In this document: positions 1 through 7,429 of the stretch, piece by piece
How positions within the stretch are numbered: the first letter of the stretch is position 1
How the letters are laid out: each line of letters begins with the position of its first letter
Assembly (NCBI RefSeq): GCF_030815145.1
Contig: NZ_JAUSWJ010000001.1
Location: 124,001 to 188,000 of the forward strand
Direction: 5' to 3'
DNA: 64,000 nt
Origin: Kaistia geumhonensis
GTDB taxonomy: Bacteria > Pseudomonadota > Alphaproteobacteria > Rhizobiales > Kaistiaceae
The notes under the pieces: model-generated
Seen by the model: only the letters and a program-made list of their open reading frames with translations
Databases searched by the model: none
Told to the model about the DNA's origin: nothing
Position numbers and translations under genes: made by a program

Positions 1-295
1 CCGCGACACGGATTTCGCGCCGGGCAGCGAGCCGCCCGAATCCGCCGCCGGCCGCCGCGCAGTGGCCAACCAGTTCGAGTTGCCGGTCCTTTTCTTCGTC
101 GTGATCGGCTTTCTCTTCCTGATCGACGGCGTCTCGATCCTGGAACTGGCTCTGGCCTGGCTGTTCGTGGCGACGCGCGCCGTGCATCTCGTTGCGATCT
201 TTTCCAACGCCCTGATGCTCCGCCATGCGAGCTTCGCCGCGGGCTTTCTGATAGTGGTGGCGCTCTGGATCGATCTCGCGGTCCGGCTGATCTAG
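1..295 (+). CDS. MAPEG-family membrane protein, 5' end outside window
   Basis: The reading frame is open from base 2, so the gene starts before the window and only about 97 C-terminal residues are visible. They contain an Ala-Asn-Gln-Phe-Glu stretch followed by three hydrophobic segments, as in the MAPEG superfamily (membrane-associated eicosanoid/glutathione metabolism proteins). The frame has a possible internal GTG at 62, but coding-like sequence continues upstream of it, so that is unlikely to be the true start. The bacterial role of these small membrane proteins is mostly unknown. The stop lies 18 bases before the next gene, so the two may be co-transcribed. The family call rests on a short fragment. 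Confidence 0.7.
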   Translation, partial: RDTDFAPGSEPPESAAGRRAVANQFELPVLFFVVIGFLFLIDGVSILELALAWLFVATRAVHLVAIFSNALMLRHASFAAGFLIVVALWIDLAVRLI

Positions 296-313
296 GGTTC
301 GGCGGGGGGACGA

Positions 314-685
314 ATGCTGGAGACAACCGCACTGGCGTTCGCCGGACGTGTCATCGTCGGCTTTCTCTTCGTGGTCATCGGGGTGCGGCTCCTGATGGCG
401 CGCCAGCCCGTCTCCGGTCTTCTCGCCGCGAAGAAGATCCCGCTGCCGCTTTTCGTAGCCATCGCCGGCGGGGTGATCGAGATCGCTCTCGGCGCCGCGG
501 CGGTCGCCGGCTTGGCGCCGCGGGCGACCTTCCTCGCCATGGCGCTCTTCGTCATCGCCGCGACGGCGATGGTGCATGATTTCTGGAAGCTCGCGGGTCC
601 GGCCCAAGCCCAGGAGATCAACCATGTGCTCGTGCACGGCCTCGTGGTCGGCGGGCTCCTCGTGATGGCCGCCTATCCGTGGTGA
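314..685 (+). CDS. DoxX-like integral membrane protein
   Basis: A 123-aa very hydrophobic protein with about four predicted membrane segments. An early Gly-Arg-Val-Ile-Val-Gly-Phe-Leu-Phe stretch and a conserved-looking Met-Val-His-Asp-Phe-Trp motif resemble the DoxX/DoxD family of small inner-membrane proteins, linked in other bacteria to thiol or redox homeostasis. A purine-rich GGGGGACGA stands just before ATG 314. It follows the MAPEG gene closely and precedes the rRNA methyltransferase gene. The substrate is unknown. Confidence 0.7.
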   Translation: MLETTALAFAGRVIVGFLFVVIGVRLLMARQPVSGLLAAKKIPLPLFVAIAGGVIEIALGAAAVAGLAPRATFLAMALFVIAATAMVHDFWKLAGPAQAQEINHVLVHGLVVGGLLVMAAYPW

Positions 686-709
686 CGGCGGCAGGGATTA
701 TTTGACCGA

Positions 710-2023
710 ATGACGCCAGTTGCCCGCATCTCCGCTGCCATCGAGGTTCTCGACGATGTGTTTTCGCGACGCCGTCCCGTCGCCGATGCGCTGAAGGACT
801 GGGGACTGGCGCATCGCTTCGCCGGATCGAAGGACCGCCGGGCGATCGGCGATCTCGTCTTCGATGCGCTTCGCCACCGCGCTTCCGCCGCTTGGGCAGC
901 CGGCGGCGAGGACGGGCGTGCCGTGATGCTCGGCCTCATGCGCACCCATCGCGGGCTCGACGTCGCCGGGATCGAGCGCCAGATCTCAGGAGAACGGTTC
1001 GCGCCGGAGCCGCTATCGGCCGAGGAGCGCGCCGCGCTCGCCGAGGATCGGCTCGCCGCCGCGCCGGACCCTGTGCGCGGCGATTATCCGGAATGGCTGG
1101 CGGATGAACTCGGCCGCGTTCTCGGCGAGACGACCGTCGCCGAAATGCGGGCGATGGCCGAGGTGGCGCCGCTCGACCTGCGCGTCAACACGCTCAAATG
1201 CGACGCCGACCGCGCCGCCCGCGAGCTTGCGTCCGAGCTCGGCCGGCAGCCCGAGCGTCCGGCGCTGGCGCCGCTCTGCCTGCGCCTTCCCGTCGAGCCG
1301 GAGCGCGGCGAGCCGCATATCGCCTCCACCGAGAGCTTCCTGAAGGGCCATATCGAGATCCAGGATCTCGGCAGCCAGCTCGCAGCGGAGTTTGCCGGCG
1401 CGCGGCCGGGCATGCAGGTGCTCGACATCTGCGCCGGCGGTGGCGGCAAGACGCTCGCCATGGCCGCGGCCATGGGCAATCACGGCCAGATCTTCGCCTA
1501 TGATTCCGATCGCCGGCGGCTCGCCCCGATCCACGACCGCCTCGCCCGCGCCGGCATCCGCAACGTGCAGGTGCGCGCGCCGAAGCCGAACACGGATGTC
1601 CTCGACGACCTCGAGCACCGGATGGATCTCGTCCTCGTCGATGCGCCCTGCACCGGGACCGGCACCTGGCGGCGCAATCCCGACGCAAAATGGCGCATCC
1701 GGCCGGGCAGTCTCGCCGAGCGGATCAAGGACCAGGTCGCAGTGCTCGACCAGGCGGCGCGCTACGTCAGGCCCGGCGGCCGTCTCGCCTACATCACCTG
1801 CTCGCTGCTGCCATCGGAAAATGGCGACCAGATCGCCGCCTTCCTCGATCGGCATCCGGGCTTCTCGGTCGTCGATCCGGCTTCGGTCGTCGCCGCCTAT
1901 GAGGCCGAGGCCATGGTGGTCCTCGGAGAGGCCGTCACCTTGCTGCCGCAGGGGCTGATGATGACGCCGCTTCGAAGCGGTACCGACGGCTTCTTCGTCT
2001 CGGTGATGACACTGCGCAGCTGA
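710..2023 (+). CDS. rsmB: RsmB/NOP-family 16S rRNA (cytosine-C5) methyltransferase
   Basis: A 437-aa protein. The N-terminal half resembles the NusB-like RNA-binding region of RsmB. The C-terminal Rossmann methyltransferase domain shows the SAM-binding Asp-Ile-Cys-Ala-Gly-Gly-Gly-Gly-Lys-Thr motif, the Asp-Ala-Pro-Cys motif (Pro-Cys assists release) and the Tyr-Ile-Thr-Cys-Ser motif with the catalytic cysteine nucleophile. This set defines the RsmB/RsmF/NOP m5C methyltransferases, which act on small-subunit rRNA using SAM. Length and order fit RsmB (m5C967 in E. coli numbering), but target specificity is inferred. A perfect 18-base palindrome (2047-2064) follows the stop. Confidence 0.85.
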   Translation: MTPVARISAAIEVLDDVFSRRRPVADALKDWGLAHRFAGSKDRRAIGDLVFDALRHRASAAWAAGGEDGRAVMLGLMRTHRGLDVAGIERQISGERFAPEPLSAEERAALAEDRLAAAPDPVRGDYPEWLADELGRVLGETTVAEMRAMAEVAPLDLRVNTLKCDADRAARELASELGRQPERPALAPLCLRLPVEPERGEPHIASTESFLKGHIEIQDLGSQLAAEFAGARPGMQVLDICAGGGGKTLAMAAAMGNHGQIFAYDSDRRRLAPIHDRLARAGIRNVQVRAPKPNTDVLDDLEHRMDLVLVDAPCTGTGTWRRNPDAKWRIRPGSLAERIKDQVAVLDQAARYVRPGGRLAYITCSLLPSENGDQIAAFLDRHPGFSVVDPASVVAAYEAEAMVVLGEAVTLLPQGLMMTPLRSGTDGFFVSVMTLRS

Positions 2024-2046
2024 AGCTCGCCTCGACACCATGCCGT

Positions 2047-2064
2047 CGCCCTTCTAGAAGGGCG
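2047..2064. terminator. perfect 18-base palindrome after rsmB
   Basis: CGCCCTTC TA GAAGGGCG is its own reverse complement and could form a short GC-rich hairpin between the rsmB stop and the next gene. No clear T-run follows, so it may be a weak or Rho-assisted terminator, an mRNA-stabilising hairpin, or neither. Confidence 0.35.
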
Positions 2065-2097
2065 GGGCACTATCGACTTCCAGAAACGGAGTTCCTC

Positions 2098-2373
2098 ATG
2101 CGCGGGCTTGTCCGGCTCATCGTCCTCGCGATCATCGTCGTCGGCGGCTACTGGGCCTATTATGTCTTCGCCGCCGCTGACCCGAATGACCGCTTCGGCG
2201 TCGCCATCAACAAATACATGCCCGATCAGGCGCGCCAGTTCGCCTGCGACAAGCTCAAGGAGCGCTTCGGCCCGATCTCGGCGCCGGAGGGTTGCGCCGC
2301 GTTCCCGAGCTGGGCGGGCGCGCCGGCAGCGCCCCAGCCCGCTGCGCCGGGTGCGTCGACGACGTCGCCCTGA
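2098..2373 (+). CDS. small membrane-anchored protein of unknown function
   Basis: A 91-aa protein with one N-terminal hydrophobic segment (about residues 5-26) followed by a mostly soluble domain that would face the periplasm. That domain has two cysteines (around residues 47 and 64) and a Pro/Ala-rich tail. I do not recognise a functional family. It lies between rsmB and guaA, with hairpins on both sides, and is probably its own short transcript. Codon use is like its neighbours, so it looks like a genuine gene of the host chromosome. Confidence 0.65.
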   Translation: MRGLVRLIVLAIIVVGGYWAYYVFAAADPNDRFGVAINKYMPDQARQFACDKLKERFGPISAPEGCAAFPSWAGAPAAPQPAAPGASTTSP

Positions 2374-2385
2374 AATCACTTCCGC

Positions 2386-2417
2386 GAAGGCCGGCCCCGC
2401 GCCGGCCTTCGTGTTTC
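2386..2417 (+). terminator. Rho-independent-type terminator upstream of guaA
   Basis: A perfect 10-bp stem (GAAGGCCGGC, 2386-2395; GCCGGCCTTC, 2401-2410) with a 5-base loop, followed by GTGTTTCAATT. It lies 12 bases after the 91-aa gene and about 60 bases before guaA, where it would separate the two transcripts. The U-tract is imperfect. Confidence 0.7.
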
Positions 2418-2478
2418 AATTGCAGTCGCCGCGCCGATCCCTTAACCGGAAGCCATCCACTCCTCGACCGGAACGCTC

Positions 2479-4041
2479 ATGACCGACACCATTCTCATCG
2501 TCGATTTCGGGTCCCAGGTGACGCAGCTCATCGCGCGGCGGCTTCGGGAGACTGGCGTCTATTGTGAGATCCATCCGTTCCAGAAGGCGGAGGAGGCGTT
2601 CGAGCGGCTGAAACCGAAGGGCGTCATCCTCTCAGGCAGCCCGGCAAGCACCGTCGATATCGGCTCGCCGCGGGCGCCGGATGCGATTTTCGAAGCCGAA
2701 ATTCCCGTGCTCGGCATCTGCTATGGCGAGCAGACCATGAGTGCGCAGCTCGGCGGCGCGGTCGAGACGGGCCATCACCGCGAGTTCGGCCGTGCTTTCA
2801 TCGAGGTGAAGAGGAATTCGGCGCTCTTCGAGGGGCTGTGGGAGCCGGGGAGCCGCCATCAGGTCTGGATGAGCCATGGCGACAGGATCACGGCCATTCC
2901 GCAGGGCTTCGAGGTCATCGCCGTGTCGGAGGGCGCACCCTTCGCCGCGATCGCCGACGAGCGCCGGCGCCTCTACGGCGTCCAGTTCCATCCCGAGGTG
3001 CTGCATACGCCGGATGGCGGCAAGCTTCTCGCCAATTTCGTGCATCATGTCGTCGGCCTCAAATCCGATTGGACCATGGCCGCCTACCGCGCCGAAATGA
3101 TCGCGAAGATCCGCGCGCAGGTGGGCGAGGGCAGGGTGCTCTGCGCGCTGTCAGGCGGTGTCGATTCCGCCGTCGCGGCCGTGCTCATCCATGAGGCGAT
3201 CGGCGAGCAGCTCACCTGCGTCTATGTCGATCACGGACTGATGCGGCTCGGCGAGAGCGAGCAGGTCGTTTCGCTGTTCCGCGAGCATTTCAACATCCCG
3301 CTCGTCCATGTCGACGCGTCCGATCTCTTCATCGGTGAGCTCGAGGGAGTCAGCGACCCCGAGACGAAGCGCAAGATCATCGGCCGACTGTTCATTGATG
3401 TGTTCGAGGCGGAGGCGAGGAAGATCGCCGCCGACGGGCGCGGCGCACCGCAGTTCCTTGCTCAGGGGACGCTCTACCCCGACGTCATCGAGAGCGTCTC
3501 GTTCTCGGGCGGCCCTTCCGTGACGATCAAGTCGCACCACAATGTCGGCGGCCTGCCGGCGCGCATGAACATGAAGCTGGTCGAGCCGCTGCGCGAGCTT
3601 TTCAAGGACGAGGTGCGCGCGCTCGGGCGCGAACTCGGCCTGCCGGATTTCTTCGTCGGCCGCCACCCCTTCCCCGGTCCCGGCCTTGCCATTCGCTGCC
3701 CCGGCGGCATCACGCGCGAGAAGCTCGACATCCTCCGCAAGGCCGATGCGATCTATCTCGACGAGATCCGCAAGGCTGGCCTCTACGACACGATCTGGCA
3801 GGCTTTCGCGGTGCTGCTCCCGGTTCAGACCGTTGGCGTCATGGGCGACGGCCGCACTTACGATTCCGTCTGCGCGTTGCGCGCGGTCACCTCGGTCGAC
3901 GGCATGACGGCCGACTTCTACCACTTCGACATGACCTTCCTCGCCAACGCGGCAACCCGCATCATCAACGAGGTCAAGGGCATCAACCGCGTCGTATACG
4001 ACGTGACCTCGAAGCCTCCGGGAACCATCGAGTGGGAATAA
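2479..4041 (+). CDS. guaA: GMP synthase (glutamine-hydrolysing)
   Basis: 520 aa, full length. It converts XMP to GMP with ATP and glutamine, the last step of GMP synthesis. The N-terminal class I amidotransferase domain shows Leu-Gly-Ile-Cys-Tyr-Gly-Glu (nucleophile Cys) and Val-Gln-Phe-His-Pro-Glu (catalytic His and Glu). The ATP pyrophosphatase P-loop is Leu-Ser-Gly-Gly-Val-Asp-Ser. The C-terminal dimerisation domain ends in Thr-Ile-Glu-Trp-Glu. The last codons are the left junction of the ICE, and a second copy of the same codons stands at 54844-54861. The guaA 3' end is a known island integration site. The gene remains intact, so the present 3' codons were probably supplied by the incoming element. 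Confidence 0.97.
   Translation: MTDTILIVDFGSQVTQLIARRLRETGVYCEIHPFQKAEEAFERLKPKGVILSGSPASTVDIGSPRAPDAIFEAEIPVLGICYGEQTMSAQLGGAVETGHHREFGRAFIEVKRNSALFEGLWEPGSRHQVWMSHGDRITAIPQGFEVIAVSEGAPFAAIADERRRLYGVQFHPEVLHTPDGGKLLANFVHHVVGLKSDWTMAAYRAEMIAKIRAQVGEGRVLCALSGGVDSAVAAVLIHEAIGEQLTCVYVDHGLMRLGESEQVVSLFREHFNIPLVHVDASDLFIGELEGVSDPETKRKIIGRLFIDVFEAEARKIAADGRGAPQFLAQGTLYPDVIESVSFSGGPSVTIKSHHNVGGLPARMNMKLVEPLRELFKDEVRALGRELGLPDFFVGRHPFPGPGLAIRCPGGITREKLDILRKADAIYLDEIRKAGLYDTIWQAFAVLLPVQTVGVMGDGRTYDSVCALRAVTSVDGMTADFYHFDMTFLANAATRIINEVKGINRVVYDVTSKPPGTIEWE
4024..4041 (+). other. attL: left ICE junction in the guaA 3' end
   Basis: The last five codons and stop of guaA (ACC ATC GAG TGG GAA TAA). ATCGAGTGGGA (4027-4037) is repeated exactly at 54847-54857, and 15 of 18 bases match over the full codon block. 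The three mismatches are synonymous or fall in the stop codon. Together with a tyrosine integrase gene starting about 300 bases away, this marks the crossover region. The exact crossover bases cannot be fixed from one copy. Confidence 0.85.
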
Positions 4042-4205
4042 TTTTTGCCCATCCGAGGGTATCCGAAACTACGCCAGAATACGCTCTAACACACTGAAAA
4101 GCAAAAATAATTGAGCCGAGGCCTATCGAGGTCTATCGGTGGGCATAGAACGCGTCTGTCGGGTCTGGTGACGGACCCGCCCCCCGTTGATCATCCGGAA
4201 AATCG

Positions 4206-4248
4206 AAAGTACCGTCAGAGCGACCGAGGCAAATGACGGTACTTTTTT
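4206..4248. repeat. inverted repeat AAAGTACCGTCA / TGACGGTACTTT plus T-run
   Basis: Perfect 12-base arms at 4206-4217 and 4234-4245, 16 bases apart, followed by three more T. A related copy (TGACGGTCCTTTTT) lies at 4306-4319, and an exact TGACGGTACTTTT lies at 54623-54635 near the opposite end of the element. I read them as integrase arm-type sites. The inverted pair with its T-run could also work as a transcription terminator after guaA. Confidence 0.65.
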
Positions 4249-4305
4249 CAGCCTAATACGCTGAAATTAATCATATTTCTCCGCCTGACGCCTCCAAAAA
4301 CCGCG

Positions 4306-4319
4306 TGACGGTCCTTTTT
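4306..4319 (+). repeat. third copy of the putative integrase arm-type repeat
   Basis: TGACGGTCCTTTTT differs at one base from the TGACGGTACTTTT repeat at 4234 and 54623. It lies 16 bases before the integrase ATG, so binding there could also autoregulate the integrase gene. Confidence 0.5.
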
Positions 4320-4335
4320 CCGCGAGGAGGCCCAA

Positions 4336-5592
4336 ATGTTGACGGACGCAGTACTCAAGTACCTGAAACCAAAAGCCAAAATGTACAAGGTGACCGATCG
4401 TGACGGCATGTATGTGCGCGTCGCTCCGACAGGCGGCATCTCGTTCCGGCTCGACTACCGGCTGAACGGCAGGCGGGAGACGGTCCATCTCGGCAAGTAT
4501 GCCCGAGATGGGATCACACTTGCCCGGGCGCGCGAACTGTGCCTGGACGCGAAACGGATGATCGCCGAGGGGCGGTCCCCCGCCATCGAGAAGCAGCGGG
4601 AGAAGCGCCGGATCAAGGAGGCTAAGAGCTTCGGCGAGTTCGGCGAGAAGTGGCTGACGGGCGCCCCGATGGCCGACAGCACACGAGCCATGCGCCGCGC
4701 GATCTTCGAGCGTGAACTCAAGCCCGTCTGGCGAAACCGTTTGCTGACCGAGATCACGCCTGACGACCTGCGCGCCCACTGCGCCAAGATCGTGGAACGG
4801 GGCGCGCCGGCGACGGCCATCCATGTGCGGGATATCCTGAAGCAGATCTACGCCTTCGCCATTCTCCACGGCGAAAAGGTCGCGAACCCGGCCGATGACG
4901 TTGGTCCTGCCTCGATCGCCACCTTTACGCCGAAGGACAGGGCGCTGTCGCCGACCGAGATCCGCATCATGCTCAAGCAGCTCGAGCATGTCGCGACGCT
5001 GCCGACGATCCGTCTCGGCATGAAGCTCTACCTCCTCACCATGGTCCGGAAGAGCGAATTGCAGGACGCGGTCTGGGATGAGGTGGATTTCGAGAACGCC
5101 GTTTGGACGATCCCGAAGGAGCGCATGAAGCGGTCGAAGCCGCACAATGTCTACCTGTGCCGGCAGACCCTAGACATCATGATCGCGCTCAAGACCTGCG
5201 CTGGCAATTCAAGGTATCTGCTGCCGTCCCGTTACGACGCGGACGCGCCGATGTCGCGGGCGACCTTCAACCGGGTCACCTACGCTGTCGTCGAACAGGC
5301 CAAGAAGGAAGGGCTGCCGCTGGAGCCATTCACCGTGCATGATCTGCGCCGCACAGGCTCGACGCTGCTCAATGAGTTGGGCTTCAACCGCGACTGGATC
5401 GAAAAGTGCCTGGCGCACGAGGACGGGCGTTCATCTCGCGGCGTGTACAACAAGGCGGAATATGAGGTTCAGCGTCGTCACATGATGCAGGAATGGGCCG
5501 ACACCGTCGATGCGTGGGTCGAGGGCCGGAAGTATGTTCCCACGCTGCTGCCGACAGTCATGCCGCCTATCGCGCTCGATCCTGCCCTTTGA
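4336..5592 (+). CDS. int: tyrosine-type site-specific integrase (P4/DUF4102 type)
   Basis: 418 aa. Residues 1-90 match the DUF4102 arm-DNA-binding domain of P4-like integrases, about 100-190 the core-binding SAM-like domain, and about 200-390 the catalytic domain. Visible catalytic residues are Arg238 (Met-Val-Arg-Lys-Ser-Glu-Leu), His335 and Arg338 (His-Asp-Leu-Arg-Arg-Thr), His361 (Leu-Ala-His-Glu) and the Tyr371 nucleophile (Gly-Val-Tyr-Asn-Lys). AGGAGG stands 5 bases before ATG 4336. It should integrate and excise the element at the guaA 3' end. Its 3' end overlaps the convergent AlpA-like gene by 26 bases. Confidence 0.95.
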   Translation: MLTDAVLKYLKPKAKMYKVTDRDGMYVRVAPTGGISFRLDYRLNGRRETVHLGKYARDGITLARARELCLDAKRMIAEGRSPAIEKQREKRRIKEAKSFGEFGEKWLTGAPMADSTRAMRRAIFERELKPVWRNRLLTEITPDDLRAHCAKIVERGAPATAIHVRDILKQIYAFAILHGEKVANPADDVGPASIATFTPKDRALSPTEIRIMLKQLEHVATLPTIRLGMKLYLLTMVRKSELQDAVWDEVDFENAVWTIPKERMKRSKPHNVYLCRQTLDIMIALKTCAGNSRYLLPSRYDADAPMSRATFNRVTYAVVEQAKKEGLPLEPFTVHDLRRTGSTLLNELGFNRDWIEKCLAHEDGRSSRGVYNKAEYEVQRRHMMQEWADTVDAWVEGRKYVPTLLPTVMPPIALDPAL

Positions 5593-5842
5593 CCGGGCGG
5601 GACTTGCGCTTGGTCACGTCGGGGTGCTGTGCGCGCTGGATCGGCTTCGCGCGCCGCGCCAGCAACCAGGCGTGGACCTCTGCGAGATCCCAGACGATGC
5701 AGCGCGGCGACAGCGCGAAGCGGCGTGGAAATTCACCGCGCTGCTCCATCTCGTAGATTGTGCTGTCGGCCAGGGGCACCATCTCGCGCAGTTGGTGCCG
5801 CCGGATGGTCCTCCTGATCTCCAAAGGCTCGCTCTGACCCAT
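5567..5842 (-). CDS. AlpA-family DNA-binding regulator / putative excisionase
   Basis: 91 aa. A winged-helix-like segment with Leu-Arg-Glu-Met-Val-Pro-Leu-Ala-Asp-Ser-Thr-Ile-Tyr near the N-terminus and Phe-Pro-Arg-Arg-Phe further on matches the AlpA/MerR-like family of phage regulators that often serve as excisionases or integrase activators. The tail is rich in Arg/Lys. ATG 5842 is chosen because GGAG stands 7 bases upstream, and the open frame before it is low-complexity. It converges on the integrase gene with a 26-base overlap. A role in controlling excision is inferred. Confidence 0.75.
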   Translation of the reverse strand: MGQSEPLEIRRTIRRHQLREMVPLADSTIYEMEQRGEFPRRFALSPRCIVWDLAEVHAWLLARRAKPIQRAQHPDVTKRKSRPVKGQDRAR

Positions 5843-6255
5843 AACTAATCTCCTTCGCGGCTGTCGCTGGCGATTGAGAACGATAGGTGCCGATGCCGGA
5901 AGTCCCTCCCGAGTGGCGTGCGGCAATTTCGGGCTCTGGCGTAGAAATCGGCGGGGCATTTTCAGTCCTGACAGCGCGGCCGGACATCCGTCAGCCCACA
6001 GAGTCTGCACGACTCGCCGCAGGCGTCCCGCGCCGTAATTGCGCTGTTCAGATCACGCACCATTTACTGGTCGCACCGACCAAGACGCGATCCGGACGTT
6101 CGCAAGCGCCGTATCAACAATAGCGGGTGCAACGCTTAAGGATTTCGTGGGCGGCGGTAGCGAGGAGACGGAGACGACCCATAATCTGATCGGAACAGTT
6201 CTCGGGGGCTGACGGGGCGACGTTTGCAAAGACCTTTGCATAATGGGGAACCATC
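5843..6255. promoter_or_regulatory. divergent intergenic region between the AlpA-like and LysR genes
   Basis: About 410 bases with no credible gene; the short open frames here have no ribosome-binding site or recognisable product. It must hold the AlpA-gene promoter on the minus strand and the LysR promoter on the plus strand. The only strong signal is the inverted repeat at 6225-6240. Confidence 0.5.
6225..6240. promoter_or_regulatory. inverted repeat before the LysR gene, possible operator
   Basis: TGCAAAG-AC-CTTTGCA is a perfect 7-2-7 inverted repeat ending 15 bases before the GTG of the LysR gene. LysR proteins often bind imperfect dyads upstream of their own gene. The position between promoter and start suggests autorepression. 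Confidence 0.45.
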
Positions 6256-7254
6256 GTGCCGAGATCGAAGATCGAGCTGCGCCATGTGCGCTATATCATC
6301 GCTGCCGCGGAAAGGGGGAGCTTCCGGCGCGCGGCACAAGATCTCGGCGTCGAGCAGTCGGCGATCAGCCGCCGCATCCGCGATGTCGAGGATGAGATCG
6401 GGGCCCAGCTCTTCCGCCGTCATCCTGCCGGCGTCGACCTGACGGACATTGGCAGGCAGTTTCTGCACCAAGCCAGCCCCGGCGCACATCAGATCGGTTC
6501 GGCACTCGCACGCGCGCGGACCGGGGCGGCGAAAGGGCGATATCTCACGGTTGGCGTCTTCGGGCCACTGACCATGGGGTTTCTGCCGGAACTCTTCGGC
6601 GCCTTTCGGTGCGACAGGCCGGGCACCCGCCTGCGCTTCAGCGAAGCGAGCACGCCTGACCTCATCGCGGCCGTGCGGCGCGGGCAGTTGGATATCGGTG
6701 TTGTAGCCGAGGCTTCGCCTGGGCAGGGCTATGCCATCACCCATCTGTGGGAAGAACCCGTCTACCTGGCCATGCCGGAAGGTGACCCGCTCGCCGACCA
6801 GAAGGCAATTCGATGGTGCGAGCTGCGCGGTCGCCTCTTCGTGGTGACTGACCTGGTGACGGGCGATTTCGCGAAGGCGTATCTCGAGCGGCAACTCCAG
6901 GTTCCGCGTAATGCACTGCACGTCGAGCAGTTGTCTGTGACGCGAGAGTCGTTGATGCAGATCGTCGCCCACGGCGGCGGCGTCACCATCGCGGGCAGCG
7001 CTCATGTCCGTTCTGGCCTATCCGGCGTCACCTTCCGTCCGATTGAGGACGCCATGCTTCGCTATGGCGCGGTCCATTCGCGTGGGACTCTCCACAGGGA
7101 TCTCGAACATCTGCTGACATTGTCGAAGTCCTTCTCAGAGAAGGACCAGGCGAGGTTCGTCCGCCAGCGCCTCATCCGCCATGAGCTGCGGCGCGAGGTG
7201 CGTGCTGACCGCTATCGCGGCGCGCGCGGGCGAACCCCCGATCGGTTGCAATGA
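6256..7254 (+). CDS. LysR-family transcriptional regulator
   Basis: 332 aa starting at GTG 6256, with GGGGA upstream. The N-terminal winged HTH contains Phe-Arg-Arg-Ala-Ala-Gln-Asp-Leu-Gly-Val-Glu-Gln-Ser-Ala-Ile-Ser-Arg, the typical LysR recognition helix region (about residues 20-45). A periplasmic-binding-protein-like effector domain covers about 95-290. LysR genes are often found at this spot beside trb operons, but the effector and targets are unknown, and no catabolic gene adjoins it here. The last 83 bases overlap the convergent DUF2274 gene. Confidence 0.85.
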   Translation: MPRSKIELRHVRYIIAAAERGSFRRAAQDLGVEQSAISRRIRDVEDEIGAQLFRRHPAGVDLTDIGRQFLHQASPGAHQIGSALARARTGAAKGRYLTVGVFGPLTMGFLPELFGAFRCDRPGTRLRFSEASTPDLIAAVRRGQLDIGVVAEASPGQGYAITHLWEEPVYLAMPEGDPLADQKAIRWCELRGRLFVVTDLVTGDFAKAYLERQLQVPRNALHVEQLSVTRESLMQIVAHGGGVTIAGSAHVRSGLSGVTFRPIEDAMLRYGAVHSRGTLHRDLEHLLTLSKSFSEKDQARFVRQRLIRHELRREVRADRYRGARGRTPDRLQ

Positions 7255-7429
7255 AGCGCTCGAGCATGGGCACGATCAGCTTTGTCGGGTCGCCGATGGT
7301 CTGGCCTTGTTCGCGGCCGAGTGCTGCGGCGTAGGCGACGAGGTCGCGATGCAACTGCGCAGGGAGTTCAATCGTCACTTTCACCGGCTTGTCGTCGATG
7401 ATCGGGCCGAGCTTCAGCTTGGTCATCAC
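7172..7429 (-). CDS. DUF2274 protein at the end of the trb operon
   Basis: 85 aa. It has Val-Lys-Val-Thr-Ile-Glu-Leu-Pro followed by a helical segment, in the style of a ribbon-helix-helix protein, and matches DUF2274 proteins seen next to trbI in conjugative elements. Its ATG overlaps the trbI stop (ATGA), so translation is probably coupled. The 3' end runs 83 bases into the convergent LysR gene. Possible role: DNA binding or operon control; no function is proven. Confidence 0.8.
   Translation of the reverse strand: MMTKLKLGPIIDDKPVKVTIELPAQLHRDLVAYAAALGREQGQTIGDPTKLIVPMLERFIATDRGFARARRDSGQHAPRAAAHGG

Larger units (their letters stand above)
4042..4335. other. attachment/regulatory region between guaA and the integrase gene
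   Basis: 294 bases without a credible gene. It is richer in A/T than its surroundings. It holds short direct repeats (TATCCGA-type at about 4051 and 4061; CTATCG at about 4112 and 4123), a 12-base inverted repeat (4206-4217 and 4234-4245) and a third related copy at 4306-4319. Such clustered short repeats beside a core site are typical of the arm-type and excisionase sites of tyrosine recombinases. The integrase promoter must also lie here, but I cannot pick one with confidence. Confidence 0.6.

Noticed and set aside
1013-2041. 342-codon open frame on the minus strand
   Set aside because: Antisense to rsmB, which carries all its methyltransferase motifs.
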